A stretch of DNA of 56,411 nucleotides from Calothrix sp. C42_A2020_038 (GCA_015272395.1 JACYLQ010000012.1:1-56411); one strand, 5' to 3'; shown: positions 36,625-46,843, counted from the first letter of the stretch. Notes: a model not told the origin generated them from the sequence alone. Made by a program: numbers and translations.

Positions 36625-36774
36625 TTAAATCTCAGGAATTATCCAACCAAAACTGAAACGCACTTCTTGCTTTTTTGTAATAGGCGCCCCAAGTGCTTGG
36701 ATAAATAAGTTGGTGTTGCGTTTTTGGGCTTGCCATAATTCGTATAGTTTAATAACTGTAGGCCAAGTACCCAT
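36625..36774 (-). pseudogene. C-terminal remnant of a protein-coding gene
   Basis: A 49-codon open frame (36774 to 36625) reads like the tail of a protein, with YELWQAQKRNTNLFIQALG and VRFSFGWIIPEI. The preceding bases are an AT-rich direct repeat (two copies of AAACATATTTTT), not coding. I do not recognise the family. It is most likely a truncated relic; a very short intact gene is the alternative. Confidence 0.4.
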
Positions 36775-36808
36775 TTTTAAAACATATTTTTAAAACATAT
36801 TTTTAAAG

Positions 36809-36886
36809 CAGCACCCAAGTTATAACCCCGAAGCTGTTGCTGATGCTTGGCAACATGTTCTAGAACTTTTCCAAAATAATTTGTAA
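36809..36886 (+). pseudogene. 3' fragment of a dienelactone hydrolase-family gene
   Basis: The 25 codons before the stop at 36884-36886 read QHPSYNPEAVADAWQHVLEL and then FQNNL. This is the characteristic C-terminus of dienelactone hydrolase (carboxymethylenebutenolidase) family proteins, including the active-site-loop His-Pro. Nothing upstream continues the frame; the sequence changes abruptly into an AT-rich repeat. The rest of the gene has been lost by deletion or rearrangement. Confidence 0.5.
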
Positions 36887-36889
36887 TAA

Positions 36890-37432
36890 TTAATCTCGAT
36901 AATAAGGCTCATTTTCTAATAAATGCTTAACATCAGAGTCAAGTAAATCTGATTGTTTTGGTATATGAATACGATACATCCTGACCTGATAACAATGTTT
37001 ACCAATCTGACTGCGTTTTGAGTAACCATACATAGCATCTCTCAAACGAACTATACCCCCTTTCATCTTAATAACTATGCGATTGTTAAAAACTCTTAAA
37101 TCTTCATCTCCTGACCAAGTAACAGTCATTTGGTTATCTTGATATCTTCCTTGGATATGAGGATCCCAAGCAGTATCTCGCTTTGGGTCAAATGTCACAG
37201 GGTGACGAAGTGGCTTGTTGCTAGAATAATTTTTTGTATCGCGTTCTCTGGCTTTTTGTTTAATTCTTTTGACGATAAAACCAGTGCTTGCAATCGTCAC
37301 TATAAATATACCAGCAATTCCTGCAAATGCATCGGCATCAATACCATTATCCCTGCCAAAAGCAGATGGGTTGCGGATAAAAGGGTTATTATCCGGAATA
37401 TTTATAAAATTGTTTTTTGGACTTCTTGCCAT
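36890..37432 (-). CDS. Membrane protein of unknown function
   Basis: 180 residues with one transmembrane helix near the N-terminus (about 34-52, FAGIAGIFIVTIASTGFIV) followed by a basic Lys/Arg stretch and a soluble domain with KMKGGIVRLRDAMYGYSK. I do not recognise a domain. The ATG at 37432 is preferred to an in-frame GTG at 37465 because AGGAG lies 10 bases before it. Its stop lies only a few bases from the hydrolase fragment, in a rearranged region. Confidence 0.6.
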   Translation of the reverse strand: MARSPKNNFINIPDNNPFIRNPSAFGRDNGIDADAFAGIAGIFIVTIASTGFIVKRIKQKARERDTKNYSSNKPLRHPVTFDPKRDTAWDPHIQGRYQDNQMTVTWSGDEDLRVFNNRIVIKMKGGIVRLRDAMYGYSKRSQIGKHCYQVRMYRIHIPKQSDLLDSDVKHLLENEPYYRD

Positions 37433-37465
37433 TACCGTGCGTCTCCTACTTTCGTTCTTGCTCAC

Positions 37466-37888
37466 AGTGGAAAAAATTCCCAGATTGTTAGATATTTTGT
37501 ATATTTTGTATATTTACTTTAGTTTACATTTAACTAGGCGCCGTTAGTGGTACAAAATTATACTTTTATTCGGTTATCATTGTCATAACTTAAATAGTAA
37601 GTACACGAATCTTTAGTTTCAGCTTTTACTTATTTATGACTACGCGAGAGAACACTTGAATTAAGTCCCCAAGGTCTGAAATAAGGGAGTTTTGTGTAAG
37701 TCCTGTTATTTTTAGCCAATATTTTTCCAATCTTTTTATTTTACTTACACTTATTTAGCGTTCAATCTTGGGTACTCTAAGTGTTGAGAATAATTCAAGC
37801 TTAACTTTATTTTATAGTTTTTATGGCTTTGCTCAGAGAATAATAAAAAAGGTTAAGCCAATATTCTTTGATTGAAATTAATTGATGG
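37466..37888. other. Intergenic region before the histidine kinase
   Basis: AT-rich, with a short tandem TATTTTGTA repeat near 37495-37515 and no gene visible. It separates the divergent membrane protein (-) and histidine kinase (+) genes, so both promoters are expected here; none has a convincing consensus. Confidence 0.5.
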
Positions 37889-39157
37889 ATGCTAACGATG
37901 TTGAATATATTATTAATTGCTGCGAACAGCTTTATTTCATTGTGCTACTTTATCATTGCTTTTTTAATTTTTTTACCATTTCTAAAAGGACAGCAAAAGA
38001 CTTCTCTTGTACTAGCTACAATTCTAGTATTTTTCAGTTGTGGCTTAGGACATGGGGGACATGTTTTGATGATGATATCACCAAGTGGTCACGATTCTTT
38101 GTTACTGAAATTTCAAGTAGTAGTAGATTTGATCACTGCAAGCATTGCAATTACATATATTGCACTTCGACGTTATTATTCATTTTTGATTGATGGTCCA
38201 CTATTATTAAATCAAACACAAGAAAAATTAGAACTGGCAAATGCTGAATTAAAAATTATTAATGCTCAGTTAGAGTCTAAAGCATCCCAGCTAGAAGCAA
38301 CACTCCATGAACTTAAAGAAACCCAAGCACAACTTATACAAAGTGAAAAAATGTCCGCCTTGGGTCAGTTGGTAGCAGGTATCGCCCATGAAATTAATAA
38401 TCCTATAAATTTTATCCACGGTAACCTCACACACGCAAATCAATATATTCAAGGGTTAATGGATTTACTCAGATATTACCAGCGGGAGTATCCAAATCTA
38501 ACTTCTTTACACACTCAAGGGGAGCCAATTGATTGTGAGTTTCTCATGACTGATTTGCCGAAATTACTATCTTCAATGAAAACTGGAACACAACGCATTC
38601 GAGAAATTGTTCTTTCACTCCGTACTTTCTCTCGATTAGACGAAGCATCGATGAAAACAGTCAACCTGCATGAAGGAATTGACTCGACACTTCTAATGTT
38701 ACAAAGTCGGCTTAAAACCAAAACAGGTGTAGAAATTCAGGTTCTAAAAAACTATTATGATTTGCCAAATGTAGAATGTTACCCTGGACAATTGAATCAA
38801 GTATTTATGAATGTACTATCTAATGCAATCGATGCTTTAGAAACAGGAAGTAGTAGACTTCCAACAATTCAAATCCGGACTGAGCTTAAAGAAAAAAATC
38901 GAGTTGTGATTGCGATTGCTGATAATGGAGTAGGCATACCCGAATCAATAAAACAGCGAATTTTTGACCCATTTTTTACAACCAAACCTGTCGGTAAAGG
39001 TACAGGATTAGGACTATCAATTAGCTATCAAATAGTAGTTAACAAACACGGAGGCATGTTTAAATTTAAATCTTTAATCGGAGAAGGAACAGAGTTTTTG
39101 ATTGAAATACCGCTAACTCAAACAAATCAAATTAAAAAGGTAAAAAAACTAGCATAA
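37889..39157 (+). CDS. Membrane-bound sensor histidine kinase
   Basis: 422 residues. Three hydrophobic helices occupy about residues 5-100, followed by a coiled coil (about 105-150), a HisKA dimerisation domain with phospho-acceptor His167 in [12 protein letters not shown], and an HATPase_c domain (about 270-410) with N box [11 protein letters not shown]1 [11 protein letters not shown] box FDPFFTT and G2 GKGTGLGLS. The His-kinase core is of the group with the long insert seen after AHEINNP in cyanobacterial kinases. There is no response regulator next to it, so it is an orphan kinase. The input signal is unknown; the membrane part has no large periplasmic loop. Confidence 0.92.
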   Translation: MLTMLNILLIAANSFISLCYFIIAFLIFLPFLKGQQKTSLVLATILVFFSCGLGHGGHVLMMISPSGHDSLLLKFQVVVDLITASIAITYIALRRYYSFLIDGPLLLNQTQEKLELANAELKIINAQLESKASQLEATLHELKETQAQLIQSEKMSALGQLVAGIAHEINNPINFIHGNLTHANQYIQGLMDLLRYYQREYPNLTSLHTQGEPIDCEFLMTDLPKLLSSMKTGTQRIREIVLSLRTFSRLDEASMKTVNLHEGIDSTLLMLQSRLKTKTGVEIQVLKNYYDLPNVECYPGQLNQVFMNVLSNAIDALETGSSRLPTIQIRTELKEKNRVVIAIADNGVGIPESIKQRIFDPFFTTKPVGKGTGLGLSISYQIVVNKHGGMFKFKSLIGEGTEFLIEIPLTQTNQIKKVKKLA

Positions 39158-39480
39158 ACTACTTGTTGTATTTAAATCAATACACCTAAATGCCAATTTA
39201 ATATGAAGCTGCAACTAATTAGACCCCCCAACCCCCTTATAAAGGCGCATCTTCATATAGAAATGGTATAAATGCCAGTTCTTGTACATCAACTAGACGT
39301 TGATATTAGCACAAGTAGTATATTTGCTCACCTCTCCTGGTAGGAGAGAGGTCAGAGGAGAAGTTTAAAGATGCAAATGAATTATCATTTACTGATTAAT
39401 CACAAATGGCGCCTAAAACCTTTGTAGAGATGCGTATAACCGAAGCGTCTCTACATTATTTCAATGGCTGTATTATATTA
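39158..39480. other. Intergenic region with short dispersed repeats
   Basis: No gene is visible. It holds a C-rich run (GACCCCCCAACCCCC near 39222), a short hairpin CTCTCCtggtAGGAGAG (near 39334-39350), and a hairpin TGTAGAGATGC (39423-39433) with GCGTCTCTACA (39445-39455). I recall all three as common small repeats in filamentous cyanobacteria. The last may terminate both converging genes. Confidence 0.55.
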
Positions 39481-40266
39481 TTACCTAACAAGCGGTTCCT
39501 TAGCTAAAGTTTCTAAACCTACTGATTTAAGTAAACTGTTCCAATCAGCCATTAAGCTTGTATCTTTTGGTTTATCAAGACGAAGTTTTGCTAATGTTGT
39601 CAGAGCATCGTACCAAATACTGTTTTCGGCGTAAAGCGCTGCTTTTTGTTGTTGAGTGGCGCCTTTCAGACTATCCACCAGTTTAGAGTTGGGGTAAACT
39701 CTTTGTACCCATCCTTCTACATATTCTAATTGTGGTGGTAGTTGCGGGTTACATTCAACTCTTACCTTCAAAAACCAATTATATGTTTTACCAACTTGCA
39801 AAGAATTAACATTTGATGGCAGTTTAATACTAATAATTCCCGGTTCCTGTGGAGGTGTTACTGAACTACGATATAAAGTTTGACTTGGTTTTGTCGTACC
39901 ATCTTTGACAACAAACTCCATTGTTTTAATTGATGCTTTTTGATACGGAATAAAAAACCAAAAAGTGGGAAGTTCGACAGTTGTTAAACCCCAAACTTTG
40001 GTGACTGGGTTAGCTTGATTTGTTGTTTCTTCGTATATAGGTACTAATGCTGTCATCGGCTGGTCTGTACTGCAACCACGACTCGCAGCACCACCGCGCG
40101 TACCTGCGGCGCCTCGGTCTGGTGGAGGTGGAGGGGGGACAAATTTAATCGGAGTATTTCTGGCAGCAGTAGGCACCATCCAATATATTGGAACAACAAC
40201 ACTGCCGAATAAAGCTATGAAATTAAATACAACTGTTAGCTGTATTTTTCTGAAACTCTTTTTCAT
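39481..40266 (-). CDS. DUF928 secreted protein
   Basis: 261 residues. It has an N-terminal signal-like hydrophobic segment (about 10-35), a proline- and glycine-rich stretch PPPPPPDRGAAGTRGGAASR followed by Cys and the DUF928 core (ALVPIYEETT, KVWGLTTVELPTFWFFIPYQ, NWFLKVRVEC). The family's biochemical role is not known. It is the second gene of a two-gene unit, 38 bases after the CHAT-CHASE2 gene. I recall the same DUF928 and CHAT/CHASE2 pairing elsewhere in cyanobacteria, which suggests a shared function at the cell envelope. Confidence 0.85.
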   Translation of the reverse strand: MKKSFRKIQLTVVFNFIALFGSVVVPIYWMVPTAARNTPIKFVPPPPPPDRGAAGTRGGAASRGCSTDQPMTALVPIYEETTNQANPVTKVWGLTTVELPTFWFFIPYQKASIKTMEFVVKDGTTKPSQTLYRSSVTPPQEPGIISIKLPSNVNSLQVGKTYNWFLKVRVECNPQLPPQLEYVEGWVQRVYPNSKLVDSLKGATQQQKAALYAENSIWYDALTTLAKLRLDKPKDTSLMADWNSLLKSVGLETLAKEPLVR

Positions 40267-40304
40267 AAAGTATACATTTTTTGAGCATTAAAGAGTAAAA
40301 ATTT

Positions 40305-42656
40305 TTAGTTTTTTGGTTGATTTAGTAAAGACTTTGAAAAGATGCATACACTGACGATACTACCTGCCAAACCGAGAGCAGCAGGAACAAGGGGAACCCA
40401 GAAACCAAATAAAACCAATAGAGCGAAACAACTTCCATATAGAATGATTATACAAATTCCAACACTTGGCAATAAATAAGTTGGCTTTCGCAGGAAGTAG
40501 GCAATAACACACCCAGTCGTAGACCATAACCAAATCCAAATTGTTTCACTCCTAATAGACCAAGTTGATAACAAGGATCTTCCATCCAAGACAGCACTAA
40601 TCAATTGACTGACCATTTGTGCTTGTAGTATGACTCCTGATATTTCTTGAGAATAAGTTTCATTATTGATATAAGGAGTTAACCAATAATCATGAAAAGT
40701 TTCTGCAGTTGTACCGATAATAACTATGCGGTCTTTAACATCTGCCGGGTTTAATTTACCAGCGAGTACTGAATTTAAATTAATTTGTGGAGCAATTGCC
40801 TGAAGCGTAGGAGACGCGCGGTAGTTAAGCAATATTTGATGTCCCAAAGCATTAATTCCTTGATACCCTCCTGTGTGCGCTTCTAAAGGATTAATTCTCA
40901 GCTTTCCTAATTGCCATGCACCATTTTCAGCAAATTCGAGTTTGACTCCTTTACTGTATAAATAACGCAGTGCCAGTTGTACACTCAACGAATAAGAGGT
41001 GCCACAAGGTGAGGAGGGAGGAGGAGTTAATGCCAAATAATGACGACGCACTATATTATCTGTATCATTGAGGGTATTGCTAAATCCGAGACGCTCGCTT
41101 GATACTTCTGGTGGTGGTGCAACACCGATTTTTCCTATTTGAAAATCACTAACTTGACAAACAGCTATTATATTGTCACTTTCTCGCAACCGTTTAGCTA
41201 ACTGAGGATATTTTTTACTAACAGGATAATCTCTATATAAATCTATACCTATTGCTTGAGGTTGCAGTACTTGCACTTTTTCTAAAACTTCGTTTAGTGC
41301 TTGATCAGACCAAGAACCACGTCTTTCTTCTTGAACTTGTGCTTGAACATCCTCTTCGGTTGCAACTATTACTAATAAACGAGAATCTGGTTTTTCAATA
41401 GGACGTGAGCGCAGCAATAAGTCAAACGCTCCTAGTTCCAACGGTTGTAAAACACCTAAATATCTAACTCCCATTATCAATCCAGTTACAACCAAGCTCA
41501 AAAGTAGCGTCAAAGAGAAACTAACTAGGGGGGTGCGAGGTTTAACAGGTATTTCTTCTAATCTGGGAATATCAGGTGTTTTGATTAATGATTGCCAAGT
41601 AAATGGTGTATTAGCAGGGTTTTGACAAATAATAGGTAACCAACTCCCACAGGGAAACTTGTTTTCGAGTCCTTGTAACCTTTCTCGTGCTTCCCGTACA
41701 GCCAAATACAGCGACTCTCCTCTAATCATCGCTTCCAAGAAATACTTCAAAAATTCTTGCGCGACTTTATCAGGAACAGGTTCACGCATGACTATAATTT
41801 GGGGAATTTGCAAATCAGCAAACTCACGCGCGAGTCCCAAACCATCGCAGGAATTGAAAATAGCTAATTGTAAACCTCTTTCTACTGCCTTTTTGAGGGC
41901 ATATTTTAATTGACCAATCGTTAAACTCTCGGTTTGATTGATGTAAATCTTGCCAGTATCACCGTTTTCGTGACTAGAACTGTGCCCAGCAAAAAATAAA
42001 ATCTGCCAGTTTTGCTCCCATAATTGATTGGTAAGGTCTTTACATTCTGGCTCAACTAAAAAGGTAGTGTCAGCTTGTGGCAACTCTTCAAGAATCCGAC
42101 GGTCAGCTTTTGTGTCAATACCTTTGCTATTTCCCAAAATTGCTAGAACTTTAACCGCAGTCGAAACAGGTAAGTTACGACTTACCTGTTCATAACTAGG
42201 TGTACTTAATGCTATTTCTGCTTTTGGATACCGCTCTAACAAGTCCCATAAATGCCAAGGTAACTTTTGCAACCATAAATCTTTAGTTTGTAGCAGTACA
42301 CGAATATTATCTTCTGGTACAAGTTTTTCTAGCCATTTCTCACGAATTGAGCGAAACGATTCGGCAGCAAGCCATGTATGAAACCGCACGCTTAATTCTT
42401 GGGCAGCTTTTTGACAATCATCTATGGTAGCAGATTGTATATTTTGTTTCGGTATACCGATAGGGCGCCCAGTTAGCTTGAGATTACGGTAGATAGATTG
42501 CCACTGATGGTAGTAACGTTTAATGTCAGGATTTGGTGGTAATTCTCCCGTAATTTCCACAACTGGACGGACATCTTCATCACCAATTTGTAAAGTTACA
42601 TGAAAACCCTGTTCAAAGTTACCTTCCCCCAATTTTAAGATGACTAGCTTACCCAC
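40305..42656 (-). CDS. CHAT-CHASE2 membrane protein
   Basis: 783 residues with two named domains. Residues about 100-350 are a CHAT caspase-like protease domain with the probable catalytic dyad His225 (FFAGHSSS) and Cys270 (FNSCDGLG). A membrane helix (about 376-398) leads to a CHASE2 extracytoplasmic sensor domain (about 405-690, starting LELGAFDLLLRSRP), then three C-terminal helices (about 700-775). By topology the CHAT domain is in the cytosol and CHASE2 outside. CHASE2 normally feeds kinases or cyclases; here the output is a protease. It is co-directional with DUF928 and adjacent to the exoprotein and sigma genes. Confidence 0.88.
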   Translation of the reverse strand: MGKLVILKLGEGNFEQGFHVTLQIGDEDVRPVVEITGELPPNPDIKRYYHQWQSIYRNLKLTGRPIGIPKQNIQSATIDDCQKAAQELSVRFHTWLAAESFRSIREKWLEKLVPEDNIRVLLQTKDLWLQKLPWHLWDLLERYPKAEIALSTPSYEQVSRNLPVSTAVKVLAILGNSKGIDTKADRRILEELPQADTTFLVEPECKDLTNQLWEQNWQILFFAGHSSSHENGDTGKIYINQTESLTIGQLKYALKKAVERGLQLAIFNSCDGLGLAREFADLQIPQIIVMREPVPDKVAQEFLKYFLEAMIRGESLYLAVREARERLQGLENKFPCGSWLPIICQNPANTPFTWQSLIKTPDIPRLEEIPVKPRTPLVSFSLTLLLSLVVTGLIMGVRYLGVLQPLELGAFDLLLRSRPIEKPDSRLLVIVATEEDVQAQVQEERRGSWSDQALNEVLEKVQVLQPQAIGIDLYRDYPVSKKYPQLAKRLRESDNIIAVCQVSDFQIGKIGVAPPPEVSSERLGFSNTLNDTDNIVRRHYLALTPPPSSPCGTSYSLSVQLALRYLYSKGVKLEFAENGAWQLGKLRINPLEAHTGGYQGINALGHQILLNYRASPTLQAIAPQINLNSVLAGKLNPADVKDRIVIIGTTAETFHDYWLTPYINNETYSQEISGVILQAQMVSQLISAVLDGRSLLSTWSIRSETIWIWLWSTTGCVIAYFLRKPTYLLPSVGICIIILYGSCFALLVLFGFWVPLVPAALGLAGSIVSVCIFSKSLLNQPKN

Positions 42657-42879
42657 AATGGAAACGCTCCTGAATTTGACAAAATTTTATACTTTCTGCT
42701 TTCTGGACTCGAAAATCTTACTTGTATTTTCACATATCAAAAAAATATTTCACAAACTCTTGGCCAGCATCAAATTTGTTCAAAGCATACTGTACAGAAG
42801 TCGGAACGGATATGAGCAAAAGGGTAACAAAGCTTATAGAACAAGAATTAACAAAAGTAGGTAAATTACATACAAAACA

Positions 42880-43100
42880 ATGACAAACTCAAACAACAGC
42901 AACAACAGTCAAGAAATTTACGCCATACTAACAGAAATAGCTAGGCGCCAGTTACAGACATAAGAACAAATAGTCATGAAACAATGAAAGAGAATTTTAT
43001 AGAACACCAACGTACCACCAAAGCTACATTAAATAGCCTTGAACAATAAATCTTAGACTTATCAAAACTATCGGTAGAGGGTAAATCGGTAGTTCATTAG
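42880..43100 (+). pseudogene. Decayed coiled-coil protein gene
   Basis: An ATG at 42880 opens TNSNNSNNSQEIYAILTEIA, with RRQLQT, then a stop where CAA would read on as QEQI. A second frame from ATG 42984 gives TTKATLNSLEQ, another TAA, then ILDLSKLSVEG to a stop at 43098. Together these resemble the small cyanobacterial coiled-coil proteins that contain AILTEIARRQL and LNSLAQQILDLS. At least two Gln-to-stop changes and one frameshift separate it from an intact gene. It lies between the CHAT-CHASE2 and exoprotein genes. A short upstream frame (42812-42880) may be more of the same relic. Confidence 0.55.
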
Positions 43101-43101
43101 T

Positions 43102-46100
43102 TCATTGGCATAAATTATAATAGCTGGACAAACCTTGAGGTACACCTGGTGCCCGCGCGATCAACATCACATCACCATCTTTGTCTTTAACCCAACCCTG
43201 CGCTTCAACTATCTTACTAGCACCAGTATTATAAATATTACCATTTTGCTTGCCTCTTACAGCACCTAATGTTATCCACCTACCAACTATTGGTACTTCT
43301 GCTTGTAGCGGTTCGGTGGGAGTTGGCGCCACTCCTCCACGTCCAGTCAAAGTAAAAGAATTATCCCGTGTGCTAACCCCTGGTCTACAACTTGATGCTA
43401 TTTGTTGCGATGCATCGACCAAACCTGATGGTAACTCTACTAAACCACGACTGGGGTCTACATCAAGCGTATTAATAGTTACAACCCCACTTAACAATGG
43501 GTTAGTTTGAGAAACGGCTGTAATGTCGTTTGTGAGTAATTGTCCAGGATTTAAATCATCTGGACGTAATGTTTGTAACTGTTGTCTACTTAAAGGTGCG
43601 GCGCCGAATATACCAGTAGCATTGATTTTCACACTTCCACCAGAACCATTGAACGCATTCGCTGTGATATCACTGTTCTCGTTAGGGAAAGCAATAATAA
43701 ATTTTGTATTAATATCAATATTGCCACCATTACCCCCAGTTGCATCAGTTCCCGCAGTTGTGGATATCCGACTCTGGCGCCGTAGTAGTAGCAAATTTTG
43801 TATATTCAAGGCAATATTACCACCATCACCGGATGTAGTTTCACCTCGAATAAAACCTCGGTCGAGGGAAAGCGAGTTTGCTTGTATGTCAATATTACCT
43901 GCACTACTAGTGATGCTGCTGGAATTGCTATCAGAACTGGGTCGAGCGGAAACAGAAATATTGGCATTACGTAAAACCATTTCTCCATTAACTTTAAAAT
44001 TCAGGTTTCCACCTCTGCCAGTACCTTTATCTTCGCTATCAATAGCAGCGTTTTCTATCAGCAGAGAATTTGCTCCTAAAAACAACGTACCTGCATTACC
44101 TTCTGCTTCTGTACTAATTCCAATTCCACCTCGGTTGCGAAAAACTGCTGTATCAGTATTCAAAACAATTGTACCACCATCTCCTTGACCGCGCGTTACA
44201 CTGCCTAACCCACTATTGACTCCAGGTACATCATTGTCAAAAAGAACTGACTTTGCTGTAATGTTGATGGTGCCAGCGTTTCCTGTAAATCTCCGGTCAA
44301 AAAATGTACTGGTAGTAATATTGGCATTGTTACGTAATTCTAGCGATTCTGTTTTCAGGTTGATTATCCCCGCTTGTCCGCTGCTTGCAGTTTCGCTTGT
44401 AATACCTGAGTCTCTGGTGATCAAAACACGATTTGCTGTAATGTTAATCTCTCCAGCATTACCTGTGTTATCTACTATCCGTCTTCTCCCATCAGCTTCA
44501 ACCAAACCTGTATCGGTGTTTATTCCCACCCGGTTTGACATGAAGAGCGAATCTGTATTGATGTTAATTATACCTGCATTACCAGAACCTAATGTATAAC
44601 TTTTTACCGCTCCGCGATTTTCAATACTTAATTCTTTTGTACTGATATTGACATTACCTGCTTGTCCTGCGCCTTCGGTACTACTGCCAATTCCCGCATC
44701 TTGAAGTAGTCTAATTGTGTTGCTTGTAATTGTAACATCACCAGCTTTACCATCACCAATAGTTAAACTTTCAATACCTGCACTACTCAAAGTAAGATTT
44801 GGTGTATTGATGACTAATGGTGCTGCATTACCCGATCCTTCTGTTTTACTATTAAACCCAGCACTTCTCAAATTAATTCTAGGAGCTTCGAGTTGCATTG
44901 GCGCCGCGTTTTGGGAGAGATTATTGCTACTAATACCTGCATCACTCAGGGAAATTATATCTCCAGCGATTGCTTTAAATTCTCCACCTCCAGCTTGGAA
45001 ACCACTATTTTGAATAGATATATTGCGTCCAGCTTGAAGATTGATACTTAATGCCCCATTATTAATACCTGATTCATTAAAGGAAATTGTATCTCCAGCC
45101 GTTGCTTTAAATTCTCCACCACTTGTTTGAAAACTACCTTTAGTTATGGAGATATTACGTCCAGCTTGGAGAATTATATTAAACACTCCATTTTCTGATT
45201 GAAATCCAAAACCTTCTCCTCCCAAGGTAATGTCATTTGCTGCCTGTAAAGTCAATGTTACTGGACTTACGGTAGTTTTTGTGATTCCAAAACCACCAGT
45301 TATTGATGAAATATTACCTTCCTGATTACCTGTATTACCTGTACTAATAGTTACACTGGTACCAGCTTCGAGTTGGGTTTGGATATCAAAAATATCAACA
45401 ACAGCATTATCACTCGTAGCTGTAAAGATATTAGGATTACCACCGCTAAAACTACCATTTTCATAACTTTGATATGCCAGTAGGATATTGCGTGGGTCAA
45501 GCAACCAGGTTCCACCGATACCGTTAGTTGCACTCGCATTAACTGCAACACCTGCAACATCAAGGAAATTTGCACTAGAGGTTTCAATTAAACCTCCATT
45601 CCCTAACAAACCACTCTTTGCTTCCAAAGTTCCATAAGCGCGCGTGGACTGGTTACTCCAAACAATAACTTGTCCACCATTACCTGCACTTATGGCATTG
45701 GCTTGAACCGTTGCCTTGGGACTAATATAGGTTGCATCAGCATTGAAACTACCAGTACCTTTATATTCACCACCCAAAAATACTTTACCACCACCCCAAT
45801 CACCTGATGCATTAATGGAGGCGCCAGGATATAAACCAACTTGACGACCTAATATTTTGACATTTCCACCCAGTTGACTAGATACATCAATACTACCTGT
45901 CGTGATAGTCGTTCCAACTTGGTTTGGTATCGCAAGTCCGAATAATTCAACTTCTCCATTTACATTGGTGGGCAGGTTAGGTAGAAATGGTGATAATGAT
46001 ACTTGATTTATTTCTCCATTCTTTTGTAACTCACTCACATTACCTGTTAACAAATTGATATCTGCGGTATTTGGAACCGAGACTAGAGATATTTCTCCAC

Positions 46101-46746
46101 CCGGTGCTTTGAGTTGCCCAGTATTGACAACTGTACTACCTAACAAAGTTAAACTATATCCTGGTTTTACAGTTAAATCACCAGAATTAACAACTACATT
46201 AGCATCCTGGTCTAATTGCAACCCAATAGGGGTATTAATGGTTAACAAAGGTGTTTGAGTGGGAGTTGCAGAAAATATGTTGCCATCTGCGAACTTGATA
46301 CTATTTGCTGTAGTAGCAACAAAAGAACCACCAATATCTAAACGCGCGTTTTTTCCAAAAATAATCCCAGCCGGATTTAGTATAAATAAACTAGCTGAAC
46401 CGTTAGCTTTAATAATACCATCTATATTTGAAGACAATCCACCTGTTACACGTGTAATAATATTTTTTATACCTAAATCATTGTTAAAAAATACTGTATT
46501 CCCTGTTACTTCAGGAGTCAAAGTAGAAAATGAAAAATCGTTAAAACTATGAAATAAATTACTTTCCCTCGGTGTTCCGCCTTCTATGACCTTGATATTT
46601 CCTTGAGTTGAAACCGTTGAGTTAACCGGGAGAGTTTTATCAGGAATAATATCAGCAAGTCCAGGATGAATAGCAGCAAATGATGTTATCACACTACCGA
46701 AGAAGTGTAAACCAAATTTGTAAATCTTCACAGATTGATTTTTCAT
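43102..46746 (-). CDS. Filamentous hemagglutinin-like two-partner-secretion exoprotein
   Basis: 1214 residues. A signal peptide (about 1-31, ending GLA) is followed by the TPS secretion domain (about 32-180) containing NSTVSTQGNIKVIEGG, HSFNDFSFST and NPAGIIFGKNARLDIGGSF, diagnostic of the family. The rest is a long right-handed beta-helix of Asn/Gly-rich repeats, including a tandem unit in which ILQAGRNISI and LQAGRNISIQNSGF recur about 45 residues apart. It is exported through the outer membrane by an Omp85-type TpsB partner, which is not in this window. It probably mediates adhesion or aggregation. It is transcribed divergently from the sigma factor gene. Confidence 0.93.
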   Translation of the reverse strand: MKNQSVKIYKFGLHFFGSVITSFAAIHPGLADIIPDKTLPVNSTVSTQGNIKVIEGGTPRESNLFHSFNDFSFSTLTPEVTGNTVFFNNDLGIKNIITRVTGGLSSNIDGIIKANGSASLFILNPAGIIFGKNARLDIGGSFVATTANSIKFADGNIFSATPTQTPLLTINTPIGLQLDQDANVVVNSGDLTVKPGYSLTLLGSTVVNTGQLKAPGGEISLVSVPNTADINLLTGNVSELQKNGEINQVSLSPFLPNLPTNVNGEVELFGLAIPNQVGTTITTGSIDVSSQLGGNVKILGRQVGLYPGASINASGDWGGGKVFLGGEYKGTGSFNADATYISPKATVQANAISAGNGGQVIVWSNQSTRAYGTLEAKSGLLGNGGLIETSSANFLDVAGVAVNASATNGIGGTWLLDPRNILLAYQSYENGSFSGGNPNIFTATSDNAVVDIFDIQTQLEAGTSVTISTGNTGNQEGNISSITGGFGITKTTVSPVTLTLQAANDITLGGEGFGFQSENGVFNIILQAGRNISITKGSFQTSGGEFKATAGDTISFNESGINNGALSINLQAGRNISIQNSGFQAGGGEFKAIAGDIISLSDAGISSNNLSQNAAPMQLEAPRINLRSAGFNSKTEGSGNAAPLVINTPNLTLSSAGIESLTIGDGKAGDVTITSNTIRLLQDAGIGSSTEGAGQAGNVNISTKELSIENRGAVKSYTLGSGNAGIININTDSLFMSNRVGINTDTGLVEADGRRRIVDNTGNAGEINITANRVLITRDSGITSETASSGQAGIINLKTESLELRNNANITTSTFFDRRFTGNAGTINITAKSVLFDNDVPGVNSGLGSVTRGQGDGGTIVLNTDTAVFRNRGGIGISTEAEGNAGTLFLGANSLLIENAAIDSEDKGTGRGGNLNFKVNGEMVLRNANISVSARPSSDSNSSSITSSAGNIDIQANSLSLDRGFIRGETTSGDGGNIALNIQNLLLLRRQSRISTTAGTDATGGNGGNIDINTKFIIAFPNENSDITANAFNGSGGSVKINATGIFGAAPLSRQQLQTLRPDDLNPGQLLTNDITAVSQTNPLLSGVVTINTLDVDPSRGLVELPSGLVDASQQIASSCRPGVSTRDNSFTLTGRGGVAPTPTEPLQAEVPIVGRWITLGAVRGKQNGNIYNTGASKIVEAQGWVKDKDGDVMLIARAPGVPQGLSSYYNLCQ

Positions 46747-46830
46747 TTTCTATCTAAACGCTTCTGAATATATTCGTTTGAAATATAAATTATGATTTAA
46801 TTTTATTGAAATTAGTAGCATAATAACACA

Positions 46831-46843
46831 AACCATGATGGTT
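46831..46843. promoter_or_regulatory. Palindrome in the divergent exoprotein/sigma promoter region
   Basis: AACCATGATGGTT has perfect 6-bp arms around a central G and lies in the 204-base gap between the exoprotein and sigma factor genes. It may be an operator or a symmetrical promoter element; no -10/-35 pair of standard sequence is obvious nearby. Confidence 0.35.

Noticed and set aside
42640-42864. 74-codon plus-strand frame between the CHAT-CHASE2 and exoprotein genes
   Set aside because: No homology or ribosome binding site was visible, and it starts inside the antisense end of the CHAT-CHASE2 gene.
43523-44188. 221-codon plus-strand open frame inside the exoprotein gene
   Set aside because: The repetitive beta-helix coding sequence opens long antisense frames by composition; the protein is Pro/Leu/Ser-rich with no domain or start signal.
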